Counted from the first letter of the stretch, positions 6,587 through 13,810 are shown. The stretch: 13,813 bases of DNA from Planctomycetota bacterium (GCA_019347795.1 JAHWKS010000036.1:1-13813); one strand, 5' to 3'. The notes: generated by a model not told the origin, from the sequence alone. Program-made: numbers and translations.

Positions 6587-6757
6587 TCCGGAAACACTTC
6601 TCCTAATTGCGACACCAACCGCGCCCCGGGCGAACCTTCTCCGCGTCGTCCTGCCTGCCCGGCGTGCGGCGGATCGCTGATCGAGATTCGCGGCAAACTC
6701 CAGTGCGCCGTCTGCCACACCATCTGTGAAACGTGCCGCGAAGGAGGCAGGGGCTAA
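6584..6757 (+). CDS. small zinc-ribbon protein
   Basis: A 57-aa frame with GTG at 6584 as the first usable start and GGAG 13 bases upstream. The N-terminal 22 residues are low-complexity and Pro/Arg-rich. Then come three Cys pairs: CPAC (25-28), CAVC (41-44) and CETC (48-51). The core reads ACPACGGSLIEIRGKLQ, then CAVCHTICETC, a rubredoxin/zinc-ribbon-like arrangement with a beta hairpin between the knuckles. The two outer pairs with a Gly-Gly turn look like one metal site, and the third pair may be a partner or spare. The frame is short but the Cys spacing and the end in REGGRG are unlikely by chance. It starts 20 bases after the phosphorylase stop on the same strand, so co-transcription is likely. 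The function is unknown: nucleic-acid or protein binding are both possible. Confidence 0.6.
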   Translation: MSGNTSPNCDTNRAPGEPSPRRPACPACGGSLIEIRGKLQCAVCHTICETCREGGRG

Positions 6758-6895
6758 GCGCCGCGCGAGAGGATCGAATCCCGGCGCTGGCCGAATCGGG
6801 CGGAAAACCCAGAGTACGATAAAGGGCCCGGGCGCCGGGAAATCCCCCTCGATTCACTTCGAATCGCAGCCAGCGCTGCGGTGCGTGCGTCAAGC

Positions 6896-6923
6896 TTGAC
6901 ACTCCTTGGGCGACTGCTAGAAT
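6896..6923 (+). promoter_or_regulatory. sigma-70-type promoter for mcsA-mcsB
   Basis: TTGACA (6896-6901) and TAGAAT (6918-6923) are separated by 16 bases, with TG one base before the -10 (extended -10). The -35 is perfect and the -10 has one mismatch. Start of transcription would be near 6930, giving a leader of about 75 bases before the mcsA ATG. Confidence 0.65.
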
Positions 6924-7004
6924 CCCTACAGATGCCTAACCTATTGCTGTGCAACGGGTTGTTTCTCTCGCGGTTTGACCGCCTCTGCCTCAACGGTCGG
7001 CGCC

Positions 7005-7511
7005 ATGAAGTGCCAGCACTGCGAAAAGCCCGCCACGTTTCACGTCACCGAGATCACCGGCTCGGAAGAAGAGCGCGAGGTCCAGGAAGTGCACCTCTGC
7101 GAGATCTGCTTTCGCGAATACATCTCGCAGCCGGAAGAGCCGGTGGAGCCGGCGGCCTCCTTGTTGGGCGCTCTCGCGCAGCAGTTTAAAATTGGAAAGA
7201 CGGCGGAGAAACTTGCCAAGCTCGACGCCCAGACCTGCCCGGTGTGCGGGATCAGCTTTCAGGAGTTCCGCCAGGTCGGCCGGCTTGGCTGTCCGCATGA
7301 CTACCAGTCCTTCGGCGATGAGTTGGAGCCTCTCTTGTTGAACATTCACGGCGCGGTCGAGCACAAGGGGAAGCGGCCGAAGCGCGGCGCCTCGCAGCGG
7401 CAAGGGGAGCTCTTGCGGCTCCGCCGCGAGATGCAGGAAGCAATTGAACGCGAAGATTACGAACGGGCCTCGGAGTTGCGGGATGAAATTCGCGGAAGGG
7501 AAGTGGATTGA
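7005..7511 (+). CDS. mcsA: McsA-like zinc-binding protein with UVR domain
   Basis: A 168-aa protein. ATG 7005 is preferred over an in-frame TTG at 6975 because the zinc-binding Cys begins at residue 3. Site 1 is C3-x2-C6 with C32-x2-C35. Site 2 is CPVCG (78-82) with GRLGCPHDY (92-100). In Firmicutes McsA the last ligand pair is Cys-x2-Cys, whereas here it is C96-x-H98. Residues about 135-168 form a UvrB/UvrC motif (LRREMQEAIEREDYERASEL), a two-helix interaction element. McsA activates the arginine kinase McsB, and the two are adjacent here in the usual order with a 42-base gap. CtsR and ClpC, often in the same operon in Firmicutes, are absent, so the regulatory target is not evident. No strong ribosome binding site precedes the ATG. 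Confidence 0.88.
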   Translation: MKCQHCEKPATFHVTEITGSEEEREVQEVHLCEICFREYISQPEEPVEPAASLLGALAQQFKIGKTAEKLAKLDAQTCPVCGISFQEFRQVGRLGCPHDYQSFGDELEPLLLNIHGAVEHKGKRPKRGASQRQGELLRLRREMQEAIEREDYERASELRDEIRGREVD

Positions 7512-7553
7512 GCGGCGGCGGGTGGTCGGCCTCGGGATAGCGGATTTGGCGCC

Positions 7554-8642
7554 ATGAAACTCGATGACATGACCCAGCGCTGCGGCGAATGGCTGCGAGG
7601 CTCCGGCCCGGAGGCGGACATCGTCATGAGCAGCCGCATCCGCCTCGCCCGCAACCTGGCCGATTTCCCCTTCATCCGCCGCTGCACGCCCGTGGACCGC
7701 CAGGCCATCGTCAAGGCGGTCGATAAGCGCGTGCTCAAAGACGCCGCCCGCAAGGACGCGGGGCTGGACAAGATCCTTCTGATCGACGTGAACAAGCTGG
7801 AGCGGGTGGACCGGCAGTTCCTCGTGGAGCGGCAGCTCATCAGCCGCGAGCTGTCCGAGAGCGAAGGCGCCGCGGCGGTGGCCATCAACGAGAGCGAGAC
7901 CTTCGGCCTGATGATCAACGAAGAGGATCATCTCCGCCTGCAGGTGATGCACAGCGGCTTCGACCTCACCGGCGCCTGGGAGCGTATCAGCCGCATCGAC
8001 GACTTTCTGGAAGCCAAGCTCACGTACGCCTTTGACGATCGCCTCGGCTTCCTGACCGCCTGCCCCACCAATGTCGGCACGGGCATGCGGGTGAGCGTGA
8101 TGCTGCACCTGCCGGCCCTGGTCCTCACGCGGCAATTGGAGAAGGTGTTTCGGGCGCTGCAGAAGATCAGCCTGGCGGTTCGCGGGCTGTACGGCGAAGG
8201 CTCGCAGGCGTCGGGGCATTTCTACCAGATCAGCAATCAGATCACGCTGGGGCGAAGCGAGGAGGAGCTGATCGAGCAGGTTTCCGACGTGGTGCCGATG
8301 ATCATCGAGTACGAGCGGAAGGCCCGCGAGTTCCTGATCAAGGAAAGCCAGAAAGACCTGCACGACCGCGTCAGCCGGGCCTACGCCCTGTTGTGCGGCG
8401 CCCAGACGATCAGCAGCGAAGAGACGATGGACCTGCTGTCCAGCGTGCGGATGGGGGTCAACCTGGGCCTGATTCACGACCTGGAGATCCCGGTCATCAA
8501 CAAGCTCTTCATCCACACGCAGCCGGCCCACCTGCAGAAGATTCGCGGCGGCTCCTTGGACCGCGCCGACCGCAACATCGAGCGCGCCATGTACCTCCGC
8601 CAGAATCTAAGGCCAGACGGCAACGGCTCGAGCAAGAACTAG
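7554..8642 (+). CDS. mcsB: protein arginine kinase McsB (ATP:guanido phosphotransferase)
   Basis: A 362-aa cytoplasmic kinase that transfers phosphate from ATP to arginine side chains of proteins, marking them for ClpC-ClpP degradation in Bacillus. The motifs are SSRIRLARNL (26-35), the nucleotide-binding N-terminal signature; NEEDHLRLQ (122-130), with acidic residues of the guanidinium site; and ACPTNVGTGMRVSV (169-182), the guanido-kinase signature with Cys170. SGHFYQISNQITLG (220-233) follows. The length is normal for McsB. The RDxxRA phosphoarginine-sensing motif near the C-terminus is present as RNIERA (340-345), with Asp changed to Asn, so allosteric control may differ. The gene is 42 bases behind mcsA and surely in the same operon. 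A weak stem overlaps its stop. Confidence 0.95.
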   Translation: MKLDDMTQRCGEWLRGSGPEADIVMSSRIRLARNLADFPFIRRCTPVDRQAIVKAVDKRVLKDAARKDAGLDKILLIDVNKLERVDRQFLVERQLISRELSESEGAAAVAINESETFGLMINEEDHLRLQVMHSGFDLTGAWERISRIDDFLEAKLTYAFDDRLGFLTACPTNVGTGMRVSVMLHLPALVLTRQLEKVFRALQKISLAVRGLYGEGSQASGHFYQISNQITLGRSEEELIEQVSDVVPMIIEYERKAREFLIKESQKDLHDRVSRAYALLCGAQTISSEETMDLLSSVRMGVNLGLIHDLEIPVINKLFIHTQPAHLQKIRGGSLDRADRNIERAMYLRQNLRPDGNGSSKN

Positions 8643-8665
8643 CGGAATCGCATAACTTTTCCGCT
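8641..8665 (+). terminator. weak hairpin at the end of mcsB
   Basis: AGCGGAA (8641-8647) pairs with TTCCGCT (8659-8665), a 7-bp stem with an 11-base loop overlapping the mcsB stop codon. No T-run follows, so it is at best a weak terminator or a 3'-end stabilising structure. Confidence 0.25.
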
Positions 8666-8710
8666 TCGCACTCGTCGAACCGCCCTCTCAACTCCCCACC
8701 TCAAAGCCAA

Positions 8711-8734
8711 TAGCCGGAGGCTAACAGCCTCCGG
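8711..8734. repeat. small REP-like palindrome (TAG-CCGGAGGC / GCCTCCGG)
   Basis: Arms 8714-8721 and 8727-8734, perfect over 8 bp with a TAACA loop, preceded by TAG. It is the sister of 2720-2742. It lies in the 156-base gap between mcsB and the lipoprotein gene. Confidence 0.6.
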
Positions 8735-8798
8735 AGGCCGCGCCGCCCAACGATGTCCGCTTTTCAACCAACGTCTCGCCGCGAAACCCCAAAATCTC

Positions 8799-9503
8799 AT
8801 GCTGCAACGTAGCCTTCCGCTGGCATGCCTGGCGATATTGACCGTTATCTGCGGCTGCGGTGACCAAGAGAAACAAGTTTCACCGCAAGCCAAGGGCGCC
8901 GAAGATCAAGCTCAAGGCGCCGACGGTTTTGCCGAGACCGCATTTGGGATCCTCCTGGAGGAGTACCGTTCCGGCAAGACCGGCTTAGCTCAAATCGAAC
9001 GGCTGAACGATTGGTCTGAAAGAATCGTTCAGTCAAGCTCCTTCGGTGTCCAGGGCGTACCAGCCGACATTTTATGGCGACCGCACATCGAACGGTTGAC
9101 GCGACTGGAAGAGCTCGCGAAGAGAAAGGTCGCAGCCGGGGAGGCGGATCCCACCGACCAAGCTGCGGCGACTTTTTTCCGGCATCGCGCTGAGCAGCTG
9201 TCCGATCAAATGCGTACGCTGTTGGACAACAGCGAACTCGATTTCGTTATTCCGGAACCCGCCAGCGAGGCGCCCGCGACAACCTTTGAGATTCGTCTTA
9301 ACGAGGACAGCCAAATCCTCATCGGAGAGCAGGTTTACAGTCGCGACGAGTTGCGCACTCGGCTTCGGAAGTTGGCGCGAATGCCGGGTGCGCCAAAGCA
9401 TATTCGCGTGATTGCAGACGAGAAGTCACGGCATCGGGATGTTGTCGCCATTCTTCAAATGTGTTCGGAACTCAAGCTTGAGTGTTCTCTGATTACGAAT
9501 TAA
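8799..9503 (+). CDS. lipoprotein with ExbD/TolR-like C-terminal domain
   Basis: A 234-aa protein. The N-terminus MLQRSLPLACLAILTVICGC is a lipoprotein signal, with lipobox I17-C18-G19-C20 and Cys20 the probable lipidated residue. Residues 21-45 are a Gln/Gly/Ala-rich linker, and 45-145 look mainly helical with alternating charged residues. Residues about 162-234 resemble the periplasmic ExbD/TolR domain: FEIRLNEDSQILIGEQVYS, a helix (RDELRTRLRKLA), IRVIADEKSRHRDVVAI, then a second helix and a last strand ECSLITN. ExbD proteins normally have an N-terminal membrane helix carrying an essential Asp. Here a lipid anchor replaces it, and no exbB or tonB lies nearby. Third codon positions look less G/C-biased than in mcsB. 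No ribosome binding site is evident. The domain call rests on pattern memory. Confidence 0.6.
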   Translation: MLQRSLPLACLAILTVICGCGDQEKQVSPQAKGAEDQAQGADGFAETAFGILLEEYRSGKTGLAQIERLNDWSERIVQSSSFGVQGVPADILWRPHIERLTRLEELAKRKVAAGEADPTDQAAATFFRHRAEQLSDQMRTLLDNSELDFVIPEPASEAPATTFEIRLNEDSQILIGEQVYSRDELRTRLRKLARMPGAPKHIRVIADEKSRHRDVVAILQMCSELKLECSLITN

Positions 9504-9555
9504 GGCGCGCGGCTTTCTCACCACTTCGACATCATCTTTCGCTGGGACATCTCAA

Positions 9556-10311
9556 ATGCCGTTCTCGTTGCAAGGCCGCGTCGCCATCGTCACCGGCGAC
9601 TCCACGGGCCTGGGGAAAGCGATCGGTCTGGCTCTCGGAAAGGCGGGCGCCAAGGTCCCGGTCAGCTTTCAGAACAACCAGGCCCGCGCCGAACGGACGC
9701 TGGCGGAGTATCAGGAGGCGGGCATCGAAACGCTGCTGTTGCGCTCCGATGTGACGACGGAGGACGGCGTGGAAGCGCTCTTCGCCGCTGTCGAGCAGAA
9801 GCTGGGGAAGCCCGACATCCTCGTGCCCAACGCCACCTGCGAGCAGCCGCTCCGGCCGATCGAAGAGTACGACTGGGAGTTCTACCAGCGGATGCTCGAC
9901 TTCTTCGTGAAGAGTCCCTTCCTCCTCGCGAAGCGCGGCCTGCCGCACATGAAGTCGCAGGGCTGGGGCCGGATCATCAACATCACCAGCGAAGTCTACC
10001 AGCGGAGCGTGGCGCCGTTCAGCGCCTATGTCGCGGCCAAAGGCGGACAGATCGGCTGGTCGCGGAGCATGTCGCGGGAGCTGGCCCCCTTCGGCATCAC
10101 CGTGAACATGGTGGCGCCCGGGTGGATCCCCGTCGAACGTCACGAGACCGATCCGCAAGAGATGAAGGACGACTACCTCAGCCAGATCCCCATGGGCCGC
10201 TGGGGCCAACCCCGCGAAGTCGGCGACGCCGTGCTCTACTTCGCCAGCGGAGAGGCGTCCTTCATCACCGGCCAAACGATCTGCGTGAACGGCGGCATGA
10301 GCCCTTGGTAG
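9556..10311 (+). CDS. short-chain dehydrogenase/reductase (FabG-like) with altered motifs
   Basis: A 251-aa Rossmann-fold protein of normal SDR length. The cofactor loop is TGDSTGLG (13-20), of TGxxxGxG form. The catalytic Ser145 lies in INITSEV (141-147), and Tyr158/Lys162 in YVAAK. The C-terminal hallmark is present as FITGQTICVNGGMSPW (236-251), together with VAPGWIPVERH (186-196). Two usual features are missing: NNAG is replaced by PNAT (91-94), and the helix-4 Asn of the Asn-Ser-Tyr-Lys tetrad aligns with Phe117 in MLDFFVKSPF. Ser, Tyr and Lys remain, so activity is possible with changed efficiency or substrate. Glu or basic specificity determinants for NAD versus NADP cannot be read safely. 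It starts 52 bases after the lipoprotein gene on the same strand, and a hairpin follows its stop. Confidence 0.85.
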   Translation: MPFSLQGRVAIVTGDSTGLGKAIGLALGKAGAKVPVSFQNNQARAERTLAEYQEAGIETLLLRSDVTTEDGVEALFAAVEQKLGKPDILVPNATCEQPLRPIEEYDWEFYQRMLDFFVKSPFLLAKRGLPHMKSQGWGRIINITSEVYQRSVAPFSAYVAAKGGQIGWSRSMSRELAPFGITVNMVAPGWIPVERHETDPQEMKDDYLSQIPMGRWGQPREVGDAVLYFASGEASFITGQTICVNGGMSPW

Positions 10312-10318
10312 CCGGCGT

Positions 10319-10337
10319 CGCCGCTCAGGCAGCGGCG
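10319..10337 (+). terminator. hairpin after the SDR gene
   Basis: CGCCGCT (10319-10325) and AGCGGCG (10331-10337) form a perfect 7-bp GC-rich stem with a 5-base loop, starting 7 bases after the SDR stop. It lacks a T-run, so it is a non-classical terminator candidate. Confidence 0.4.
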
Positions 10338-10580
10338 GGAAGTTACTCGACCATTGCTCGAAACTACTACTTTGATTGATGACAGAAAAATGAGGAGAAG
10401 CCCCTCTCGATCGACGAATGGTAATCGTCGCACCGCCAGGGTCTATCACGACCGCACGGAATCTCGCAAACCGCGATCCTCGTTTTCAATTGTGGGTCGG
10501 CTTCGCTATACCATGGGCTTTCTGATGGTAAGTTGAGACTATGTAACCGCGCCATGCCGTTTTGCAGCACAGGAAGACGG

Positions 10581-11855
10581 TCACAGCGTTTCAAGGAAGC
10601 ACTCCGAGGGCATGGTGCGGATGACTTCCTCCACGCTGGTGATTCCTTGGGCGACGCGGAGCAGGGCCGCCCGTCGGAACTCGAGCATGCCGGCGGCGAT
10701 GGCGAGGCGCTGAAGCTCGCTCCGCGAACGGCCGGCGGCGATGGCGTCGCGGAGCTCGTCGTTCATCGTCATCAACTCGAAGACGCCGGTCTGCGATTCG
10801 TAGCCGCCGCCGCGACAGGCGTCGCAGCCGACCGGCGCGTAAATCGCCGGGGCTTCTTCACCGAGCCACGGGCGGACTTCCTCGAACGCCGGCGCCGCGA
10901 TCTCCTGCCGAGCGCGGCACTCGGGGCAGAGCACCCGCACCAGCCGCTGCGCTAACACGCCCAAGAGGCAATTCGAAAGGAAATAGGGGGGCGCCCCCAG
11001 CGACAACATCGCCTGAACGGCCCCGGCCGCCACCGGAGCGTGCAATGTGGCGAGGACCAGATGCCCGCTGTTGGCCGCCTGCACGGCGGTGGCGGCGGTC
11101 TCCATGTCGCGAATCTCGCCGATCATGATCACGTCGGGCGATTGCCGCAGCACGCCGCGCAAGAGCTGCGGGAAGTCGAGGCCGATCTTCGGCTGCGTCT
11201 GCGATTGCCGCACGCCCGGGAGCGTGAATTCGATTGGGTCCTCCAGCGTGTTGATCTTGCGACGGCCGTCATTCAGCTCCGCGATGCTCGCATACAGCGT
11301 CGTCGTCTTGCCGGCGCCGGTGGGGCCGGTCACCAGGATCAAGCCACCGCTCTTGCGAAGCAGCAGTCGCAATTTGCTCAGATCGACCGGCGTCAGGCCG
11401 AGCCGATCGAGCGAGCGAAACTGCGCCTGCCGGTCCAAGAGCCGCACCGCCAGGTCCTGCCCGTTCAGTGTGGGGACCGTACTCACGCGGAGGTCGAGGC
11501 TCCGGCCGCCTTCGCCTTCGTGAATCCATCGGCCTTCCAGCGGGTGGCGATGCTCGGCGATGTCCATCTCCGCCGCCGCCTTGATCGCCCCGATCAGCCG
11601 TCGTCCCCGCTCATGCGACACTCGGCCCAGCGGCTGCACCTGCCCCAACCAGCGGACCGCCGCCGTGACCCCGTCCGGTTCGCTGAGCAGGAACAAATCG
11701 CTGGCGCCCGTCTCCGCTGCATGCGCCGCCAGCCGCTCGATCGCCCGCGACGGCGGCGCCGACTCCAGCCAATCCAATTCCGTTTCTGTGACCGGTCGGC
11801 GCTCGTGATCCTGCGTCGCGGTTTCCTCTTGCGGCAATGTCTCGACGGCCGACAT
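10581..11855 (-). CDS. GspE/PulE/PilB-family secretion ATPase
   Basis: A 424-aa hexameric-type ATPase of the type II secretion and type IV pilus family, which powers pseudopilus or pilus assembly at the inner membrane. The start at 11855 fits AAGGAG 6 bases upstream, and an ATG at 11858 is immediately adjacent. Motifs: Walker A GPTGAGKT (177-184), Asp box LEDPIE (204-209), Walker B VIMIGEIRD (242-250), His box HLVLATLHA (265-273), and zinc-finger Cys pairs CPEC (310-313) and CDAC (344-347). All are intact. It lacks the N-terminal MshEN/GSPII_E_N domain of about 150 residues that binds the GspL or PilC partner: about 40 residues of charged linker are followed directly by the N2-like domain. 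No other secretion or pilus gene is nearby, so its partners are elsewhere. PilT-like retraction is less likely, because PilT lacks the zinc pairs. Confidence 0.9.
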   Translation of the reverse strand: MSAVETLPQEETATQDHERRPVTETELDWLESAPPSRAIERLAAHAAETGASDLFLLSEPDGVTAAVRWLGQVQPLGRVSHERGRRLIGAIKAAAEMDIAEHRHPLEGRWIHEGEGGRSLDLRVSTVPTLNGQDLAVRLLDRQAQFRSLDRLGLTPVDLSKLRLLLRKSGGLILVTGPTGAGKTTTLYASIAELNDGRRKINTLEDPIEFTLPGVRQSQTQPKIGLDFPQLLRGVLRQSPDVIMIGEIRDMETAATAVQAANSGHLVLATLHAPVAAGAVQAMLSLGAPPYFLSNCLLGVLAQRLVRVLCPECRARQEIAAPAFEEVRPWLGEEAPAIYAPVGCDACRGGGYESQTGVFELMTMNDELRDAIAAGRSRSELQRLAIAAGMLEFRRAALLRVAQGITSVEEVIRTMPSECFLETL

Positions 11856-11994
11856 CATCTTCTCCTTGCGAAACAGCGGTTGCGAATCGGAAACATCCTC
11901 CAACTCTAGGTTCCGAAAACGCAACGCGCCGCGGCCAGGCGTATCGGGCTGCACGACGTGCGGGATTTGCGTATCCTGCGGATAGATTGCTTTC

Positions 11995-12111
11995 GTTTAA
12001 CCGCGTGCCCAAACGGGCCGCGCGGCGGCGGCGCTTGCATGCGCCACCCGTTTTCCTGATCCCCGGCTCCATCGAGCATCCCCGCGCGGCCCGTTGGGCA
12101 CGCGGTTAAAC
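11995..12111. repeat. 117-bp element with 31/30-base inverted terminal repeats
   Basis: The left arm 11995-12025 (starts GTTTAACCGCGTGCCC, ends GGGCCGCGCGG) and right arm 12082-12111 are exact reverse complements apart from one extra A in the left arm. The 56-base spacer holds a further small palindrome at 12030-12045 (GGCGC / GCGCC). No target-site duplication is evident. It lies between two divergent genes, 140 bases upstream of the minus-strand ATPase and 37 bases upstream of the plus-strand decarboxylase. It may be a MITE-like or paired REP-like element, or a large transcript-leader structure for the decarboxylase. Confidence 0.8.
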
Positions 12112-12148
12112 AAACGGACGGAACCCCATCCAGCACACCATTACCGCC

Positions 12149-13810
12149 ATGGCTCAACCGCAACACTCCGACGCTCCGCTCTCGATCGGGCAGTATCTTA
12201 TCCGCCGGCTGCAGGACTACGGCATTACCGATGTGTTCGGGATTCCCGGCGATTACGTGCTGGGCTTCTACAGCATGTTGGAGCAGAGTCCCATCCGCGT
12301 CATCGGCTGCACCCGGGAGGATTGCGCCGGTTTTGCGGCCGACGCCTACGCCCGCACCCACGGGATGGGCGCGGTGTGCGTGACGTACTGCGTGGGCGGA
12401 CTTTCGGTCTGCAACTCCATCGCGGGCGCCTACGCCGAGAAATCGCCGGTGGTGGTGATCAGCGGCTCGCCGGGTTTGGGCGAGCGGCTCAATAACCCGC
12501 TTCTGCATCACAAGGTCCGCGAATTCCGCACGCAGCTCGAGGTGTTCGAGAAGCTGTGCGTCGCGGGCGCCGAGCTTTCCGACCCCGTCTCCGCCTTTCG
12601 CGAGATCGACCGCGTGCTGCACGCCGCCGCGCGGTTCAAGCGGCCGGTCTATCTCGAGATCCCGCGCGACATGGTCAACGTCGTCCCGCACATCGCCCAC
12701 AGCTTCCACGTGCCGCAGCCTCCCAGCGACGCGAGCGCCGTGATCGAAGCGGCCGAAGAGACCGCCCGCATGCTCGCCGAGTGCGAGCGGCCGCTGATCC
12801 TGGCCGGGGTGGAGATCCATCGCTTCGGCCTGCAGGACAAGCTGCTGGAGCTGGCCGAGAGCCTGCAGATTCCCATCGCCGCCACGCTCTTGGGGAAGAG
12901 CGTGATCGGCGAGCGGCATCCGCTTTACGTCGGCGTCTACAACGGGGCGATGGGGCGCGAAGACGTGACCCGCTATGTCGAGGAGAGTGACTGCATTTTG
13001 CTCCTCGGCGCCTTCATGGCCGACATCAACCTGGGGATCTACACCGCCGAGATCGACCCGGCCCGCTGCGTCTACGTCACCAGCGAGACGCTTCGCATCC
13101 GCCATCACCACTATCACGACGTGCTGCTGCACGAGTTTCTCGACGCCCTCCTGGAGCGAAAGCCGGTGGCGCCGGTGCGGCCGCTCCCCGCGTCGCTCCG
13201 CCAGGCGCCGGAGAAGTACGAGCTGCGCTCCAGTGAGACGCTCACGATCAGCCGCATGATCGCACGGCTCAATGAGCAGCTTGATGAAGACACGATCGTG
13301 ATCGCCGACATCGGCGACGCCCTCTTCGGCGCCACGGAGCTGACGATCCACGGCCGGACCGAGTTCCTCAGCCCCGCGTACTACACATCGATGGGTTTCT
13401 CGGTTCCCGCGGCCTTGGGCGCCCAAATCGGGCAGCCGAAGCGGCGGGTGGTGGTGCTGGTCGGCGACGGCGCGTTCCAGATGACGGGCATGGAGCTCTC
13501 AACGATTGTGCGGCACGGCTTCGACCCGGTGGTGATCGTGCTGGACAACGCCGGCTACGGCACCGAGCGGATCCTGCACGAAGGGGACTGGAATTACAAC
13601 GAGATCCACCCTTGGCGGTATCACAAGCTGCCCGAGCTGTTAGGCGGCGGCCGCGGCTATGAAGTCCGCACCGAAGGCGAATTCGACCGCGCCCTCACCG
13701 AAGCGTGGTCCGACCGCTCGGGCATGAGCCTGCTGCAAGTCCACCTCTCCCGCGAAGACGCCAGCAACGCCTTGCGAAGGTTGGCGGATCGGCTAAGTAA
13801 GAAGATTTGA
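12149..13810 (+). CDS. thiamine diphosphate-dependent 2-oxo acid decarboxylase (pyruvate/indolepyruvate decarboxylase family)
   Basis: A 553-aa enzyme of normal family length that decarboxylates a 2-oxo acid to an aldehyde using ThDP and Mg2+. Family residues all appear present: GIPGDY (31-36) with Asp35, Glu57 in TREDCAGF activating the cofactor, the double His H120-H121 in LLHHK, and the GDG motif (439-441) starting the Mg/ThDP site. Its usual NN end reads DNAGYGTE (466-473), with Glu473 as in pyruvate decarboxylases. The HH pair and the Glu separate it from acetolactate synthase-like enzymes. Whether the substrate is pyruvate, indolepyruvate, phenylpyruvate or a branched-chain oxo acid cannot be told. 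No Shine-Dalgarno sequence precedes the ATG, only an AC-rich stretch, and the inverted-repeat element ends 37 bases upstream. No alcohol dehydrogenase is adjacent. The stop is 3 bases before the window end. Confidence 0.9.
   Translation: MAQPQHSDAPLSIGQYLIRRLQDYGITDVFGIPGDYVLGFYSMLEQSPIRVIGCTREDCAGFAADAYARTHGMGAVCVTYCVGGLSVCNSIAGAYAEKSPVVVISGSPGLGERLNNPLLHHKVREFRTQLEVFEKLCVAGAELSDPVSAFREIDRVLHAAARFKRPVYLEIPRDMVNVVPHIAHSFHVPQPPSDASAVIEAAEETARMLAECERPLILAGVEIHRFGLQDKLLELAESLQIPIAATLLGKSVIGERHPLYVGVYNGAMGREDVTRYVEESDCILLLGAFMADINLGIYTAEIDPARCVYVTSETLRIRHHHYHDVLLHEFLDALLERKPVAPVRPLPASLRQAPEKYELRSSETLTISRMIARLNEQLDEDTIVIADIGDALFGATELTIHGRTEFLSPAYYTSMGFSVPAALGAQIGQPKRRVVVLVGDGAFQMTGMELSTIVRHGFDPVVIVLDNAGYGTERILHEGDWNYNEIHPWRYHKLPELLGGGRGYEVRTEGEFDRALTEAWSDRSGMSLLQVHLSREDASNALRRLADRLSKKI

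Noticed and set aside
4063..6723. Minus-strand open frame of 886 codons opposite glgP
   Set aside because: It is a His/Val/Ala/Arg-rich mirror of a strongly codon-biased gene. The forward strand carries all phosphorylase motifs.
6990..8531. Minus-strand open frame of 513 codons opposite mcsA-mcsB
   Set aside because: Same cause: a shadow of high-GC third positions. It has no motifs.
10312..10580. Possible small genes between the SDR and the ATPase gene
   Set aside because: Frames of 60-85 codons exist on both strands but have no ribosome binding site, no motif and mixed composition. I see only the hairpin at 10319-10337 there.
11040..11909. Forward open frame of 289 codons opposite the ATPase gene
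   Set aside because: It is antisense to intact Walker A, Walker B, Asp and His boxes. The product is Arg/Gln/Leu-rich without family features.
11995..12111. Integron attC site or phage attachment site
   Set aside because: No integrase, no cassette-like array and no core-site pattern were seen. The simple near-perfect arms fit a palindromic repeat or MITE better.
11906..13426. Minus-strand open frame of 506 codons opposite the decarboxylase
   Set aside because: It is antisense to a complete ThDP enzyme and crosses the inverted-repeat element. It is His/Asp/Val/Arg-rich noise.
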